Shown here one piece after another: positions 32,192-40,835 of a DNA stretch of 64,000 nucleotides; the stretch's first letter is position 1; each line of letters opens with the position of its first letter. Under the pieces are notes generated by a model. It made no database searches. It saw nothing but the letters and a program-made list of their open reading frames with translations, and was not told the DNA's origin. Where the stretch lies: positions 744,001 to 808,000 of the forward strand of contig NZ_JACHML010000001.1 of the NCBI RefSeq assembly GCF_014208045.1, given 5' to 3'. The DNA is from Microbacterium thalassium. GTDB lineage: Bacteria; Actinomycetota; Actinomycetes; Actinomycetales; Microbacteriaceae. Both the position numbers and the translations under genes were made by a program.

Positions 32192-33567
32192 GACTCGATC
32201 AGCGCTCCCGCCCGTGAGATCGCCACCTGCTCGTCGCGCGGGACGACCTTGACGCGCTCCCGCGTGTGGCGGTGCCCCGAGCCGAGTGCGCGCTCGTGCG
32301 CGTCGAGGGCCCGCCAGCCGTCCCACGTCGTGAAGCCGACCTCGCGCTGCGCGAGGAGGTCGACCACGTCGCCGGCCGCCCTCGGCGCAGCGAGGCGCCC
32401 GGCCGCGGCATCCGCGACGAGGTGGGCGACGGTCTCCATGGCATCCGACTTCGTGTGCCCGATGAGCCCCACCGGCCCGCGCTTGATCCAGCCGGTGGCG
32501 TACAGGCCGGCGATCGCGTGGCCGTCGTCGCCGGTCACGCGGCCCTCGACGTTCGGCACGACGCCGCGCGCCGCGTCGAAGGGAGCCCCCAGCACCGGCG
32601 TGCCGTAGTACCCGACCGCGCGGTACACCTGCTGCACCGCGATGTCGCGGAACTCGCCCGTGCCCGTGAACGTGCCGTCGCCGTTCGGGGCGGTGCGCTC
32701 GAACCGCACGCCCTCGACCCGGTCTGCGCCTCGAATCTCGACGGGCGCGTGGTGGAAGTGCAGATGCAGTCGTCGTGTCGCGTCGGTGCGCTCCCGGCCG
32801 CGCCACGAGTTCAGGACCCGCAGCATGACCTTGAGCTGGTTGGTCTTCGCCCGCGCCGGGTCGGCGTCGGCGAAGTCCTCGTCGTGCACGATGATGTCGA
32901 CTCCGGGCACCTCGCCGAGCTCGCGCAGCTCGATGGGGGTGAACTTGATGTCGGCGGGTCCGCGGCGGCCGAACACGTGCACGTCGGTGACGGTGGAGGC
33001 CTCCAGGCCCGCGAGCACGTTGTCGGCGATCTCGGTGGTCCGCAGGTCCTCGGGGAGCTTCGCCAGGACGCGTGCGACGTCGAGGGCGACGTTGCCGTTG
33101 CCGATGACGGCGACGGATGCGGCATCCAGCGGCCACTCCCGCGGCACGTCGGGGTGGCCGTCGTACCAGGCGACGAAGTCGGCGGCGCCGTACGAGCCCG
33201 GGAGCCCGACGCCGGGGATGTCGAGTCGCGCGTCGCGGATCGCGCCGGTGGCGATGATGACGGCGTCGTAGCGCTCGGCGAGCTCGTCCAGGGCGATGTC
33301 GCGGCCCACTTCGACGTTGCCGATGAAGCGCGTCGTCCCGGCATCGAGCATCTCGTGGAGGGAGTTCACGATGCCCTTGATGCGCGGGTGGTCGGGTGCG
33401 ACGCCGTAGCGGATGAGGCCGTAGGGCGCCGGCAGCGACTCGAACAGGTCGATCGCGACGTCGCCGCCGGCGTCACGCACGGCGCCGGTGAGGATGTCGC
33501 CGGCGTAGATGCCGGCCGGGCCGGCGCCGATGATGGCGACGCGGAGGTTCAGGGGCGAGATGGTCAC
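32188..33567 (-). CDS. ferredoxin/adrenodoxin-type NADP+ reductase (FprA-like)
   Basis: A 459-residue reductase of the adrenodoxin-reductase family. VAIIGAGPAGIYAGDIL is the FAD site; ESLPAPYGLIRYGVAPDHPRIKGI is the family signature; VAVIGNGNVALDVARVL is the NADPH site; GYYGTPVLGAPFD and GLYATGWIKRGPVGLIGHTKSDA close the FAD pocket. It passes electrons from NADPH to ferredoxin. In this cluster the evident user is the ferredoxin-dependent sulfite reductase. The GTG start overlaps the cobA stop (GTGA), so production is coupled. Confidence 0.93.
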   Translation of the reverse strand: MTISPLNLRVAIIGAGPAGIYAGDILTGAVRDAGGDVAIDLFESLPAPYGLIRYGVAPDHPRIKGIVNSLHEMLDAGTTRFIGNVEVGRDIALDELAERYDAVIIATGAIRDARLDIPGVGLPGSYGAADFVAWYDGHPDVPREWPLDAASVAVIGNGNVALDVARVLAKLPEDLRTTEIADNVLAGLEASTVTDVHVFGRRGPADIKFTPIELRELGEVPGVDIIVHDEDFADADPARAKTNQLKVMLRVLNSWRGRERTDATRRLHLHFHHAPVEIRGADRVEGVRFERTAPNGDGTFTGTGEFRDIAVQQVYRAVGYYGTPVLGAPFDAARGVVPNVEGRVTGDDGHAIAGLYATGWIKRGPVGLIGHTKSDAMETVAHLVADAAAGRLAAPRAAGDVVDLLAQREVGFTTWDGWRALDAHERALGSGHRHTRERVKVVPRDEQVAISRAGALIES

Positions 33568-34355
33568 AGCGAGGGGCCTTTCAGGGGGTCGAACGTTGCG
33601 AGATCGAGGGTCTTGAGCGCGTCGGGGGCGTACGGGCTGAGCCGCACGACGTCGCCGACGACGACCACGGCGGGCGAGCGCACGCCGCGGGCGGCCGCCT
33701 GGCCGGCGATGGTGGCGAGGGTTCCGACCGTGACGCGCTGGCCGGGGCCGTACCCGTCCTCGACGATCGCGACGGGGCAGTCCGCGCCGCGCTCGCCGCG
33801 GGCGAGCGTGATGGCCGAGTTCGCGAGCGTGCCCACGCCCATGAGCAGCACCACCGTGTGGTCGCGCCCGCCACCGAGTCCGGCGATCTGGTCGTGCGCC
33901 GTCGCGACGGTGAAGGTCGTCGTGACTCCGCGGTGCGTGAGCGGGATGCCGGCGATCGCGGGCACCGCGACCGCGCTCGTGATGCCCGGCACGACCTCGA
34001 CCGGGATGCCGGCGTCCTGGCAGAACGCGAGCTCCTCGCCGCCGCGCCCGAACACGTAGGGATCGCCGCCCTTGAGACGCACGACCCGCTTTCCGTCGCG
34101 CGCGAGCTGGACGAGCAGCGCGTTGATCGCGTCCTGCGGCACGGCGTGGTGGCCGGGGCGCTTGCCGACGTCGACGACGTCGGCGGTGAGGCGGATGCCG
34201 TCGGCCGCGAGCCCGTCGAGGACGCTGCGCGCGCCGAGGCGGTCGGCGACGATCACGTCGGCGGCCTCGAGGGCGCGCAGGCCCCGGATCGTCAGGAGCC
34301 CGGGGTCGCCGGGTCCTGCTCCGACGAGCTGGACGATTCCCTGTGTCTCGGTCAT
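33564..34355 (-). CDS. cobA: uroporphyrinogen-III C-methyltransferase
   Basis: A 263-residue SAM-dependent enzyme (SUMT) that methylates uroporphyrinogen III at C2 and C7 to precorrin-2, the branch point to siroheme and cobalamin. Motifs are VQLVGAGPGDPGLLTIRG, VVRLKGGDPYVFGRGGEE, VVPGITSAVAVPAIAGIPLTHRG and the late VVVVGDVV. It is the methylase domain only, with no CysG-type dehydrogenase/chelatase. Position beside sulfite reductase and a chelatase points to siroheme. AGGGAA lies before the ATG. Confidence 0.94.
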   Translation of the reverse strand: MTETQGIVQLVGAGPGDPGLLTIRGLRALEAADVIVADRLGARSVLDGLAADGIRLTADVVDVGKRPGHHAVPQDAINALLVQLARDGKRVVRLKGGDPYVFGRGGEELAFCQDAGIPVEVVPGITSAVAVPAIAGIPLTHRGVTTTFTVATAHDQIAGLGGGRDHTVVLLMGVGTLANSAITLARGERGADCPVAIVEDGYGPGQRVTVGTLATIAGQAAARGVRSPAVVVVGDVVRLSPYAPDALKTLDLATFDPLKGPSL

Positions 34356-34367
34356 GTCGATTCCCTG

Positions 34368-35111
34368 TCAGATGTGCAGTCCGCACTCGGTCTTGCTGAA
34401 CGCCGCCCACCGGCCCGAGCGCGGATCCTCGCCCTCGGCGACCGGCTGGGTGCACGGCTCGCAGCCGATCGAGGGGTAGCCCCACGACAGCAGCGGGTTG
34501 ACGACGATCTCGCGTGTCGAGGCGTACGCGGCGACGTCGTCCTCGGTCCAGGCCGCGATGGGGCTGACCTTGACCAGCCCGTTGCGCTCGTCGAAGGCCA
34601 CGAGCGGGGTGGTCGCCCGGCTCTCGGTCTCGTCGCGGCGGACGCCCGAGAACCACACCTCGTAGCCGGCGAGCGTCTTCTGCAGCGGGATCACCTTGCG
34701 ACGCCGGCAGCACAGCCCCGGATCGCGGGCGAACAGGTCGCGGCCGAACTCCTCGTTCTGAGCGGCGACGGTCTGCTCGGGGTACACGTCGATGAGGCGC
34801 ACGTCGAGGGTCCGCTCGACCTCGTGGCGCGTGAAGATCGTCTCGGTGAAGTGGTAGCCGGTGTCGAGGAAGATCACGTCGACGCCGGGCAGGTGCTCCG
34901 ACACCATGTACGGGATCGTCGCGTCGGCCATCGACGACGCCACCGCGGCGGCCTCGACGGCGAAGGTGCGCGCCACCCACTGGAGCACCTCGTCGGCGCT
35001 CGCCTCGTGATCGGTCAGGCTGCCGAGTTCGGCGTTGCCCGCCTCGGCGAGCGCCCGCAGCTCGTCGCGCGACCGCAGGCGCCCGGCGCGCGGGGCGAGG
35101 GTCGCGGTCAT
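34368..35111 (-). CDS. cysH: adenylyl-sulfate (APS/PAPS) reductase, iron-sulfur type
   Basis: A 247-residue PP-loop reductase that reduces activated sulfate to sulfite. ASSMADATIPYMVSEH replaces the classic SGGxD region; VIFLDTGYHFTET and WFSGVRRDETESRA are family motifs. Cys134-Cys135 and Cys217/Cys220 (CCRRRK, CEPC) are the ligands of a 4Fe-4S cluster, marking the assimilatory APS-type enzyme, and Cys243 in the final ECGLH is catalytic. The ATG overlaps the sulfite reductase stop (ATGA). The sulfurylase genes cysD/cysN are not in the window. Confidence 0.94.
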   Translation of the reverse strand: MTATLAPRAGRLRSRDELRALAEAGNAELGSLTDHEASADEVLQWVARTFAVEAAAVASSMADATIPYMVSEHLPGVDVIFLDTGYHFTETIFTRHEVERTLDVRLIDVYPEQTVAAQNEEFGRDLFARDPGLCCRRRKVIPLQKTLAGYEVWFSGVRRDETESRATTPLVAFDERNGLVKVSPIAAWTEDDVAAYASTREIVVNPLLSWGYPSIGCEPCTQPVAEGEDPRSGRWAAFSKTECGLHI

Positions 35112-36844
35112 TGCAGAGCCTCCTCGTCGGCGCGGTGCGCCCACTGGGCGAACGTCTCGCCGGCATCCGCATCGCGCTCGGCGAGGAACCGGCGCACGAC
35201 GCGCTCGGTGTAGTCCGCGATGCCGTCCGCGGCGACCTTCAGGCCGCGCACGGTGCGCCCGAGCCCTGCTTCGGCCCGGTCCTGCGAGGCCAGCCCGCCA
35301 CCGAGGTGCACCTGGTAGCCGGGCACCTGCTCGCCGTCGATCGTGACGAGCTGGCCCTTCAGGCCGATGTCGGCCGTCTGGATGCGGGCGCATGAGTTCG
35401 GGCATCCGTTCACGTGGAGCGAGATCGGATGCGGCAGGTCGAGCCCGGCGAGGCGCTCTTCGAGCGCGAGCACCGCCGCGGTCGCATTGCCCTTGGTCTC
35501 GACGATCGCGAGCTTGCAGAACTCGATTCCGGTGCACGCGATGGTGCCGCGGCGGATGAGACTGGGGCGGGCCGAGAGCCCGAGCGCGTCGAGCTCGGCG
35601 ACCAGCGACTCCACGCGTTCGGCGGGGATGTCGAGGACCACGAGCTTCTGGTGCGGCGTCGTGCGCAGGCGCGTCGAGCCGTGCGCCTCGATCACATCGG
35701 CGAGCTTGGCGAGGGTGGGCCCCGAGACGCGCCCGACGATCGGCGTTACGCCGACGTAGAACCGGCCGTCCTTCTGGCGGTGGACGCCGACGTGGTCGCC
35801 GGGCGTCGCCGGCGTGGGGGCGGCGGGGCCGTCGGGCAGCGCGTAGCCGAGATACTCGTCCTGCAGCACCTGGCGGAACTTCGCGGCTCCCCACTCGGCC
35901 AGCAGGAACTTCAGCCGCGCCTTGTTGCGCAGGCGCCGGTAGCCGTAGTCGCGGAAGATCTGCGCGACGCCGTGCCAGACATCGGCCACCTTGGCCGGCT
36001 CGACGAACACGCCGAGGCGCTCCGCGAGCCGCGGCGCCGTCGACAGGCCGCCGCCGACCCACAGGTCGTAGCCGACGCCGTGCTCGGGGTGCTCCACGGC
36101 GACGAAGGCGACGTCGTTGATCTCGTGCACGACGTCCTGCGCGGGGTGTCCGGTGATGGCGGACTTGAACTTGCGGGGGAGGTTGGCGAGGGACTCGTCG
36201 CCGATGAACCGCGAGGTGATCTCGTGGATCTGGGGTGTGGCGTCGATGAGCTCGTCCGCGGCGATCCCGGCCACCGGCGACCCGAGCACCACGCGCGGCA
36301 CGTCACCGCAGGCCTCGGTGGTCCCGAGGCCGACGGCCTCGAGACGGCGCCAGATCTCGGGCATCGACTCGACCTGGATCCAGTGCAGCTGCACGTTCTG
36401 CCGGTCGGTGAGGTCGGCGGTGTCCCGCCCGAAGTCCTGGGAGATGCCCGCGATGACCCGCAGCTGCTCGGTGGTGAGCTGGCCGCCGTCGATGCGGACG
36501 CGCAGCATGAAGAACTCGTCCTCGAGCTCGTGGGGCTCGAGGGTCGCGGTGCGACCGCCGTCGATGCCGGGCTTGCGCTGCGTGTAGAGGCCCCACACGC
36601 GGAACCGGCCGTGCAGGTCGGTGGGGTCGATCGACGAGAAGCCGCCCTTCGCGTAGATCTGCTCGATGCGCTCGCGGACACTCAGTCCGTTGTCGACCTG
36701 CTTCCACTCCTCGTTGGCGTTGAGGGGCGTGGGCCCGTCGACCTTCCACTGCCCGTTCGGCCGCGCCGACGGGCGCGTCGGTCGCGCCCGGGCGCCCTCG
36801 GGTCGAGGGGCGGGCGTGCGGGTGGAGGAGCTGCTGATCGTCAC
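35108..36844 (-). CDS. ferredoxin-dependent sulfite (nitrite) reductase, siroheme type
   Basis: A 578-residue enzyme with the duplicated sulfite/nitrite reductase fold. FFMLRVRIDGGQLTTEQLR and DLTDRQNVQLHWI belong to the first half. The 4Fe-4S/siroheme ligands are ACTGIEFCKLA and VNGCPNSCARIQ in the C-terminal half. Linkage to cysH, siroheme methylase and ferredoxin reductase argues for sulfite as substrate. The first 35 residues are Pro/Arg-rich and variable. The GTG start is seven bases after TACTCT, with no ribosome site, so this first gene of the operon looks leaderless. Confidence 0.94.
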   Translation of the reverse strand: MTISSSSTRTPAPRPEGARARPTRPSARPNGQWKVDGPTPLNANEEWKQVDNGLSVRERIEQIYAKGGFSSIDPTDLHGRFRVWGLYTQRKPGIDGGRTATLEPHELEDEFFMLRVRIDGGQLTTEQLRVIAGISQDFGRDTADLTDRQNVQLHWIQVESMPEIWRRLEAVGLGTTEACGDVPRVVLGSPVAGIAADELIDATPQIHEITSRFIGDESLANLPRKFKSAITGHPAQDVVHEINDVAFVAVEHPEHGVGYDLWVGGGLSTAPRLAERLGVFVEPAKVADVWHGVAQIFRDYGYRRLRNKARLKFLLAEWGAAKFRQVLQDEYLGYALPDGPAAPTPATPGDHVGVHRQKDGRFYVGVTPIVGRVSGPTLAKLADVIEAHGSTRLRTTPHQKLVVLDIPAERVESLVAELDALGLSARPSLIRRGTIACTGIEFCKLAIVETKGNATAAVLALEERLAGLDLPHPISLHVNGCPNSCARIQTADIGLKGQLVTIDGEQVPGYQVHLGGGLASQDRAEAGLGRTVRGLKVAADGIADYTERVVRRFLAERDADAGETFAQWAHRADEEALQ

Positions 36845-36851
36845 CCTGGCG

Positions 36852-36857
36852 AGAGTA
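36852..36857 (-). promoter_or_regulatory. leaderless -10 element of the sulfate-reduction operon
   Basis: Minus-strand TACTCT ends seven bases before the GTG at 36844. A 10-bp palindrome AACGGCCGTT at 36892-36901 lies about 35 bases further upstream and could be an operator. Confidence 0.5.
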
Positions 36858-36960
36858 GAGACGCCGGGCGCGTGCCGTGCCGCTGTGTGTCAACGGCCGT
36901 TACGGGCCGCAACACGACGTCACACGGGGAGGGGAGGGGAATCGCCGAGCGCCGGGCCGA

Positions 36961-37647
36961 TCAGCATGCCGCGCGGTAGCGGTCGACCACGATGTCCACG
37001 AGCTCGACGGCCGGTGCGTCGTCGAGGAGGGGCCTCGCGACCGCGGCGCCGGCCGAGACCTGGACCGCGAGATCGTGGAAGTAGCCGGGTGCGAGCAGGT
37101 AGTTCGCGACGAGGACGCGCTCCGCGCGCGACCGCGCCGCCTCGACCGCGTCGCCCAGTCGCGGGTCCGCGGCAGCGAGGAAGCCGACCTCGACGTCGCG
37201 GCCGAGCAGGTCGGCCAGCATCCGCCCCGTCGCCCGGCAGTCCTCGTTCGCGCGTTCGTCGCTCGAGCCCGCGACCGCCAGCACGACGGCGTCGTCGGGG
37301 CCGCCGTGCAGGTCGGCGAGGCGGGCCGCGAGCAGCGCCGCCAGGCGCGGGTCGGGTCCGAGGGCCCCGGCGATGGTGGCGTCGGCCCACGGCGCGGACT
37401 GCTCGACCAGGTCGACGTGCACGTGGTAGCCGGCCGAGAGCAGCAGCGGCACGATGACGACCGGCTGATCGCGACCGATGGCGGTGAGGGATGCCGTCAC
37501 GTCCGGCTGCTGCACGTCGACGTGGCCGAGGCGCACGGGGACGTCCGGGAGCCGCGCGGCGACGGCCGCGACGAGTGCCGCGACGGCCGCCTGACCGTGC
37601 GGGGATGCGGTGCCGTGGGAGATGGCGAGGAGCGTCGCGTTCGGCAT
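36961..37647 (-). CDS. sirohydrochlorin chelatase (CbiX/SirB-like)
   Basis: A 228-residue protein with two CbiX-like halves. LLAISHGTASPHGQAAV carries the metal-site His near residue 10. LLLSAGYHVHVDLVEQ supplies the second His, and AVAGSSDERANEDC with VANYLLAPGYFHDLAVQ repeats the pattern. Members insert Fe2+ (siroheme) or Co2+ into sirohydrochlorin. With cobA and sulfite reductase adjacent, iron insertion is expected. The required oxidation of precorrin-2 has no gene here. CAGAAT lies six bases before the ATG, suggesting a separate leaderless transcript. Confidence 0.85.
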   Translation of the reverse strand: MPNATLLAISHGTASPHGQAAVAALVAAVAARLPDVPVRLGHVDVQQPDVTASLTAIGRDQPVVIVPLLLSAGYHVHVDLVEQSAPWADATIAGALGPDPRLAALLAARLADLHGGPDDAVVLAVAGSSDERANEDCRATGRMLADLLGRDVEVGFLAAADPRLGDAVEAARSRAERVLVANYLLAPGYFHDLAVQVSAGAAVARPLLDDAPAVELVDIVVDRYRAAC

Positions 37648-37694
37648 GCCCCCATTCTGACGCCCCCCGGTGCGATCGCCCCGCGCGCGGGAGT

Positions 37695-37730
37695 GCGGGC
37701 CGCCCTCGGCATCGGCGGAGGACGGCCCGC
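37695..37730 (-). terminator. hairpin terminator after the His/Gly-rich gene
   Basis: GCGGGCCGCCCTC and GAGGACGGCCCGC pair over 13 bp with one wobble, with a ten-base loop. It lies six bases past the end of the minus-strand His/Gly-rich gene and upstream of the chelatase gene. Confidence 0.65.
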
Positions 37731-37736
37731 GGCGGC

Positions 37737-38153
37737 TCACGAGACCCGCTCGGTCTCGGCGTGCCGGTGGCCGTGCACGTGCTCGCCGCACCCGCCGCCG
37801 TGGTGGCGGGAGTGGTGACGGCCGTGGCCGAAGCCGTGGCGGCGGCCGGACCCGTGTCCGAACCGCGGCGCGTGCCCGATGTCGCGCCGGCGCGGGCCGG
37901 TGCGCAGCGGACGGCTGTCGTCGTCCCATCCGAACGCCCGCGCGATCGCCTCGAGCGAGGCGACGGTGGTCGCGAGGTCCTCAGGGCTCACCGCGTCGTG
38001 GATGCGGGCGCGGACGGAGCCGAAGACGTCGGCGTCGTCGCCCTCGGCGAACGCGCGCGCCAACTCGTCGCCGAGGACGTCGTCGACGGCACGCAGCCAG
38101 TAGACGAGGGGGCGTCGAGGTGCTTCCGATGTCAGGTTCTCTTCGTCGGTCAT
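37737..38153 (-). CDS. protein with His/Gly-rich C-terminus, divergent from a MarR gene
   Basis: A 138-residue protein. The first 85 residues are helical and acidic (RRPLVYWLRAVDDVLGDELARAFAEGD...DLATTVASLEAIARAFGWDDDSRP), and the last 45 are a GHG-type tail (FGHGSGRRHGFGHGRHHSRHHGGGCGEHVHGHRH) with 13 His and one Cys. The tail should bind metal such as nickel, copper or zinc, or form a flexible polycation. The divergent MarR regulator carries a similar GHG stretch at its N-terminus. No family assigned. GAAAGGAA lies before the ATG. Confidence 0.7.
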   Translation of the reverse strand: MTDEENLTSEAPRRPLVYWLRAVDDVLGDELARAFAEGDDADVFGSVRARIHDAVSPEDLATTVASLEAIARAFGWDDDSRPLRTGPRRRDIGHAPRFGHGSGRRHGFGHGRHHSRHHGGGCGEHVHGHRHAETERVS

Positions 38154-38191
38154 GGTGTGTTCCTTTCGTGGGGGCGGCGAGGCGCCCAGTG

Positions 38192-38258
38192 CATGTCATA
38201 TGACATGTGCATGCAGTGTGACATATAAGACAGAAGCATGTCAATTCGCATGTAAAAT
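38192..38258. promoter_or_regulatory. MarR operator array and marR-type promoter
   Basis: The gap between the divergent genes holds a perfect 16-bp palindrome CATGTCATATGACATG (38192-38207), then TGACAT (38219-38224) and ATGTCA (38238-38243) as a second, wider inverted pair. TAAAAT (38253-38258) ends seven bases before the GTG of the MarR gene. The low GC content here stands out from the rest of the window. Confidence 0.75.
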
Positions 38259-38265
38259 CAGGGTC

Positions 38266-38802
38266 GTGGCGAACGACTCACGCGACCCCGTCGACGCGAT
38301 CGCGGACGCCCTCGCGCGCCTGCGTGCCAAGCGGATGCCACGGCCGCCCTGGGCGGGAGGCCCGCAGCCGCTGCGCGGACCGCTGCCCCACGTCGGTCAC
38401 GGCCACGGCGGGCCGCACGGCGGCTTCGGTCACGGCCGCGGTCACACCGGGCCCGGCGGGCGGCTCGGCGGCCCGGCACGGATGCGCCTGCTCGAGGCCC
38501 TCGCTTCGGCGCCTGGACCGCTCGCCGTGGGCGAGATCGCCGACGCGGTCGGCGTCGACCAGCCGCGTGCATCGCGCCTGGTGCAGCAGGCCGTGGAGAT
38601 GGGCCTGGTCGCACGTGAAGCCGACCCCGAGGACGCCCGCCGGACGCGGGTGGCTCTCACCGACGCCGGACGCGAGGCCGTCCGGGGCCTCCGCGGCGAA
38701 AGGCGGGAGTCGGTGGCCGCGGCGCTCGAGTCGTTCACCGATGACGAACGGCGCGAACTCGCGCGTCTCCTCGGGAAACTCGCCGACGGCTGGCCCGCCT
38801 GA
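38266..38802 (+). CDS. MarR-family regulator with His/Gly-rich N-terminus
   Basis: A 178-residue regulator. Residues 1-65 include GHGHGGPHGGFGHGRGHTGPGG, a His/Gly-rich linker unusual for MarR proteins. Residues 68-170 are the winged helix: MRLLEALASAPGPLAVGEIADAVGVDQPRASRLVQQAVEMGLVAREADPEDARRTRVALTDAGREAV. The GTG start is leaderless by spacing (TAAAAT). It is likely to repress itself and the divergent His/Gly-rich gene through the palindromes between them. The linker could sense metal; that is inference. Confidence 0.85.
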   Translation: MANDSRDPVDAIADALARLRAKRMPRPPWAGGPQPLRGPLPHVGHGHGGPHGGFGHGRGHTGPGGRLGGPARMRLLEALASAPGPLAVGEIADAVGVDQPRASRLVQQAVEMGLVAREADPEDARRTRVALTDAGREAVRGLRGERRESVAAALESFTDDERRELARLLGKLADGWPA

Positions 38803-38910
38803 TCCGCGGCCGTGCACCGCTCGGCCGCCGGTGACGGCCCGTTCGCGGGTTACGTCGACCGGACACTCTCGGTACGGTGAGGGCAAGACCACCTGGCCGG
38901 AAGGTGCGAC

Positions 38911-40827
38911 ATGACCAGCGAATCACCGACCACCAAGGCGCCTCAGCCACAGCCTCACGGAGGGATCGTCGCCCCCTGGGTGATGTGGCCCGCCGCGATC
39001 GTCGTCGTGGCGTTCAGCGCGTTCTGTCTCATCGCGCCGAGCGCGGCCGAGGCGATGTTCGGCGCCATCCAGTCCACGATCGTCAACGCGTTCAACTGGT
39101 ACTACGTGCTCATCGCGGTGTTCTTCGTCGCCTTCTGCCTCGTCGTCGGCTTCAGCAAGTACGGCGACATCCGGCTCGGCGCCGACGATGACGAGCCCGA
39201 GTTCTCCATCGGGGCGTGGTTCGGACTGCTGTTCGCCGCCGGCATGGGGATCGGTCTGGTCTTCTACGGCGTCAGCGAACCGCTCAGCCACTTCGTCTCG
39301 CCCCGGCCGGGCGTCACCGGCACCCCCGAAGAGCTCGCCGCGCAGGCGATGGGACAGACCTATCTGCACTGGGGCGTGCAGGCCTGGTCGATCTACGTCG
39401 TGGTCGGCCTCGGCCTCGCCTATGCGATCCACCGGCGCAAGCGCCCCATCTCGATCCGCTGGATCTTCGAGCCGATCCTCGGCGACCGCGTCAACGGCGC
39501 GTGGGGCAACGTGATCGACGTCGTCGCGCTGGCGGGCACGATGTTCGGCGTCGCGACGTCGCTCGGGCTCGGCGTGCTCCAGATCAGCTCCGGGCTCGAT
39601 TCGGCCGGGCTGGTGGAGCCCTCCACGATCTCGCAGATCGTCATCATCCTCGTCATCACGGTGTTCGTCCTGGCCTCCGTGCTCTCGGGGGTCACCAAGG
39701 GCATGAAATGGCTGTCGTCGACGAACCTCCTGCTCGCCGGGGTCCTGGTGCTGCTGTTCCTCGTGCTCGGCCCCACCGAGTTCCTGCTGCGCGAGTGGGT
39801 CCAGTCGATGGGCTACTACATCCAGAACTACGTCGCGCTGTCGTTCAACGTCAACGCGTGGCAGGGCGAGGCGGGCGAGGTCTGGGAGGCCGGGTGGACG
39901 GCGTTCTACTGGGGCTGGTGGATCTCGTGGGCGCCGTTCGTGGGCATCTTCATCGCGCGCGTGTCGAAGGGCCGCACGGTGCGCCAGTTCATCATGGGCG
40001 TGATCATCGTGCCGACGCTGATCGGCATCCTGTGGTTCGCCATCCTCGGCGGGTCGGCCGTCTACCAGGAGCTGACGGTGCCGGGTTCGATGACGCTGCC
40101 GGACGGCTCGGTCGATCTCTCGGGTGCGCTCTTCACCCTGCTCGGGTACATGCCGGCCACGACGTGGCTCACCATCGGGGTGATCGTCCTCGTCGGGATC
40201 TTCTTCATCACGTCCTCGGACTCCGGCGCGCTCGTGATGGGGATGATCGCCACGGGCGGGCAGATCAATCCCCGCAAGCGCATCCGCACGCTCTTCACGC
40301 TGCTCACGGCGATCCTGGCGATCGCCCTGCTGCTGTCGGGCGGACTGACCGCGCTGCAGACGGCGGCGATCATCATCGCCCTGCCCTTCAGCTTCGTGAT
40401 GCTCGGCATCTGCTGGGCCACGATCGTCGCGTTCAGTCGTGAGCGCCGGGCGTACGACCGCGCCCAGCGCGCGCTGTTCGTCGACCGCATCGGCGAGTTC
40501 TACGGGCTCGAGACCGGGCCCACCGACATCATCGGCCGGCGTCGCCCGAGATGGCAGAGGCGCCCGCCGGGGAAGGTCCCGGTTCCCACCGGCGCCGGCG
40601 AGGAGAAGGAGGAGCACGTGGATCCGTTCGTGCTGACGCATATCGAAGGAGATGTTCCGCCGCGGCGTGCCTCGGCCGCAGCGCTCGAGATGGAGAACGC
40701 CGCCGTCGGAGGCGTGTCGACGGAGGACGTCGACGACCTGGTCGAGCACGACCCGCGCGCGGCGGGCGACTCGCACCACATCCCCGACCGCACCGCCGAC
40801 GACGACGGCAAGGACCCGCTCGGCTGA
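38911..40827 (+). CDS. BCCT-family osmolyte transporter (glycine betaine/choline/carnitine)
   Basis: A 638-residue permease with twelve helices. The glycine-rich segment GMGIGLVFYGVSEPLSHF and the Trp-box WTAFYWGWWISWAPFVGIFIARVSKGRTVRQF are diagnostic; the box forms the substrate cage. It takes up quaternary ammonium solutes with Na+ or H+ under osmotic stress. The N-terminal tail is short and the C-terminal tail long (about 110 residues), acidic and rich in Arg patches, as in osmosensing BetP relatives. GGAAGG lies before the ATG. Substrate is not decided by the motifs seen. Confidence 0.92.
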   Translation: MTSESPTTKAPQPQPHGGIVAPWVMWPAAIVVVAFSAFCLIAPSAAEAMFGAIQSTIVNAFNWYYVLIAVFFVAFCLVVGFSKYGDIRLGADDDEPEFSIGAWFGLLFAAGMGIGLVFYGVSEPLSHFVSPRPGVTGTPEELAAQAMGQTYLHWGVQAWSIYVVVGLGLAYAIHRRKRPISIRWIFEPILGDRVNGAWGNVIDVVALAGTMFGVATSLGLGVLQISSGLDSAGLVEPSTISQIVIILVITVFVLASVLSGVTKGMKWLSSTNLLLAGVLVLLFLVLGPTEFLLREWVQSMGYYIQNYVALSFNVNAWQGEAGEVWEAGWTAFYWGWWISWAPFVGIFIARVSKGRTVRQFIMGVIIVPTLIGILWFAILGGSAVYQELTVPGSMTLPDGSVDLSGALFTLLGYMPATTWLTIGVIVLVGIFFITSSDSGALVMGMIATGGQINPRKRIRTLFTLLTAILAIALLLSGGLTALQTAAIIIALPFSFVMLGICWATIVAFSRERRAYDRAQRALFVDRIGEFYGLETGPTDIIGRRRPRWQRRPPGKVPVPTGAGEEKEEHVDPFVLTHIEGDVPPRRASAAALEMENAAVGGVSTEDVDDLVEHDPRAAGDSHHIPDRTADDDGKDPLG

Positions 40828-40835
40828 GGACGGCG

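Noticed and set aside
36888..36893. Perfect minus-strand TTGACA upstream of sulfite reductase as its -35
   Set aside because: The likely -10 (TACTCT) is 30 bases away, far beyond the 16-19 allowed, and no other -10 stands at proper spacing.
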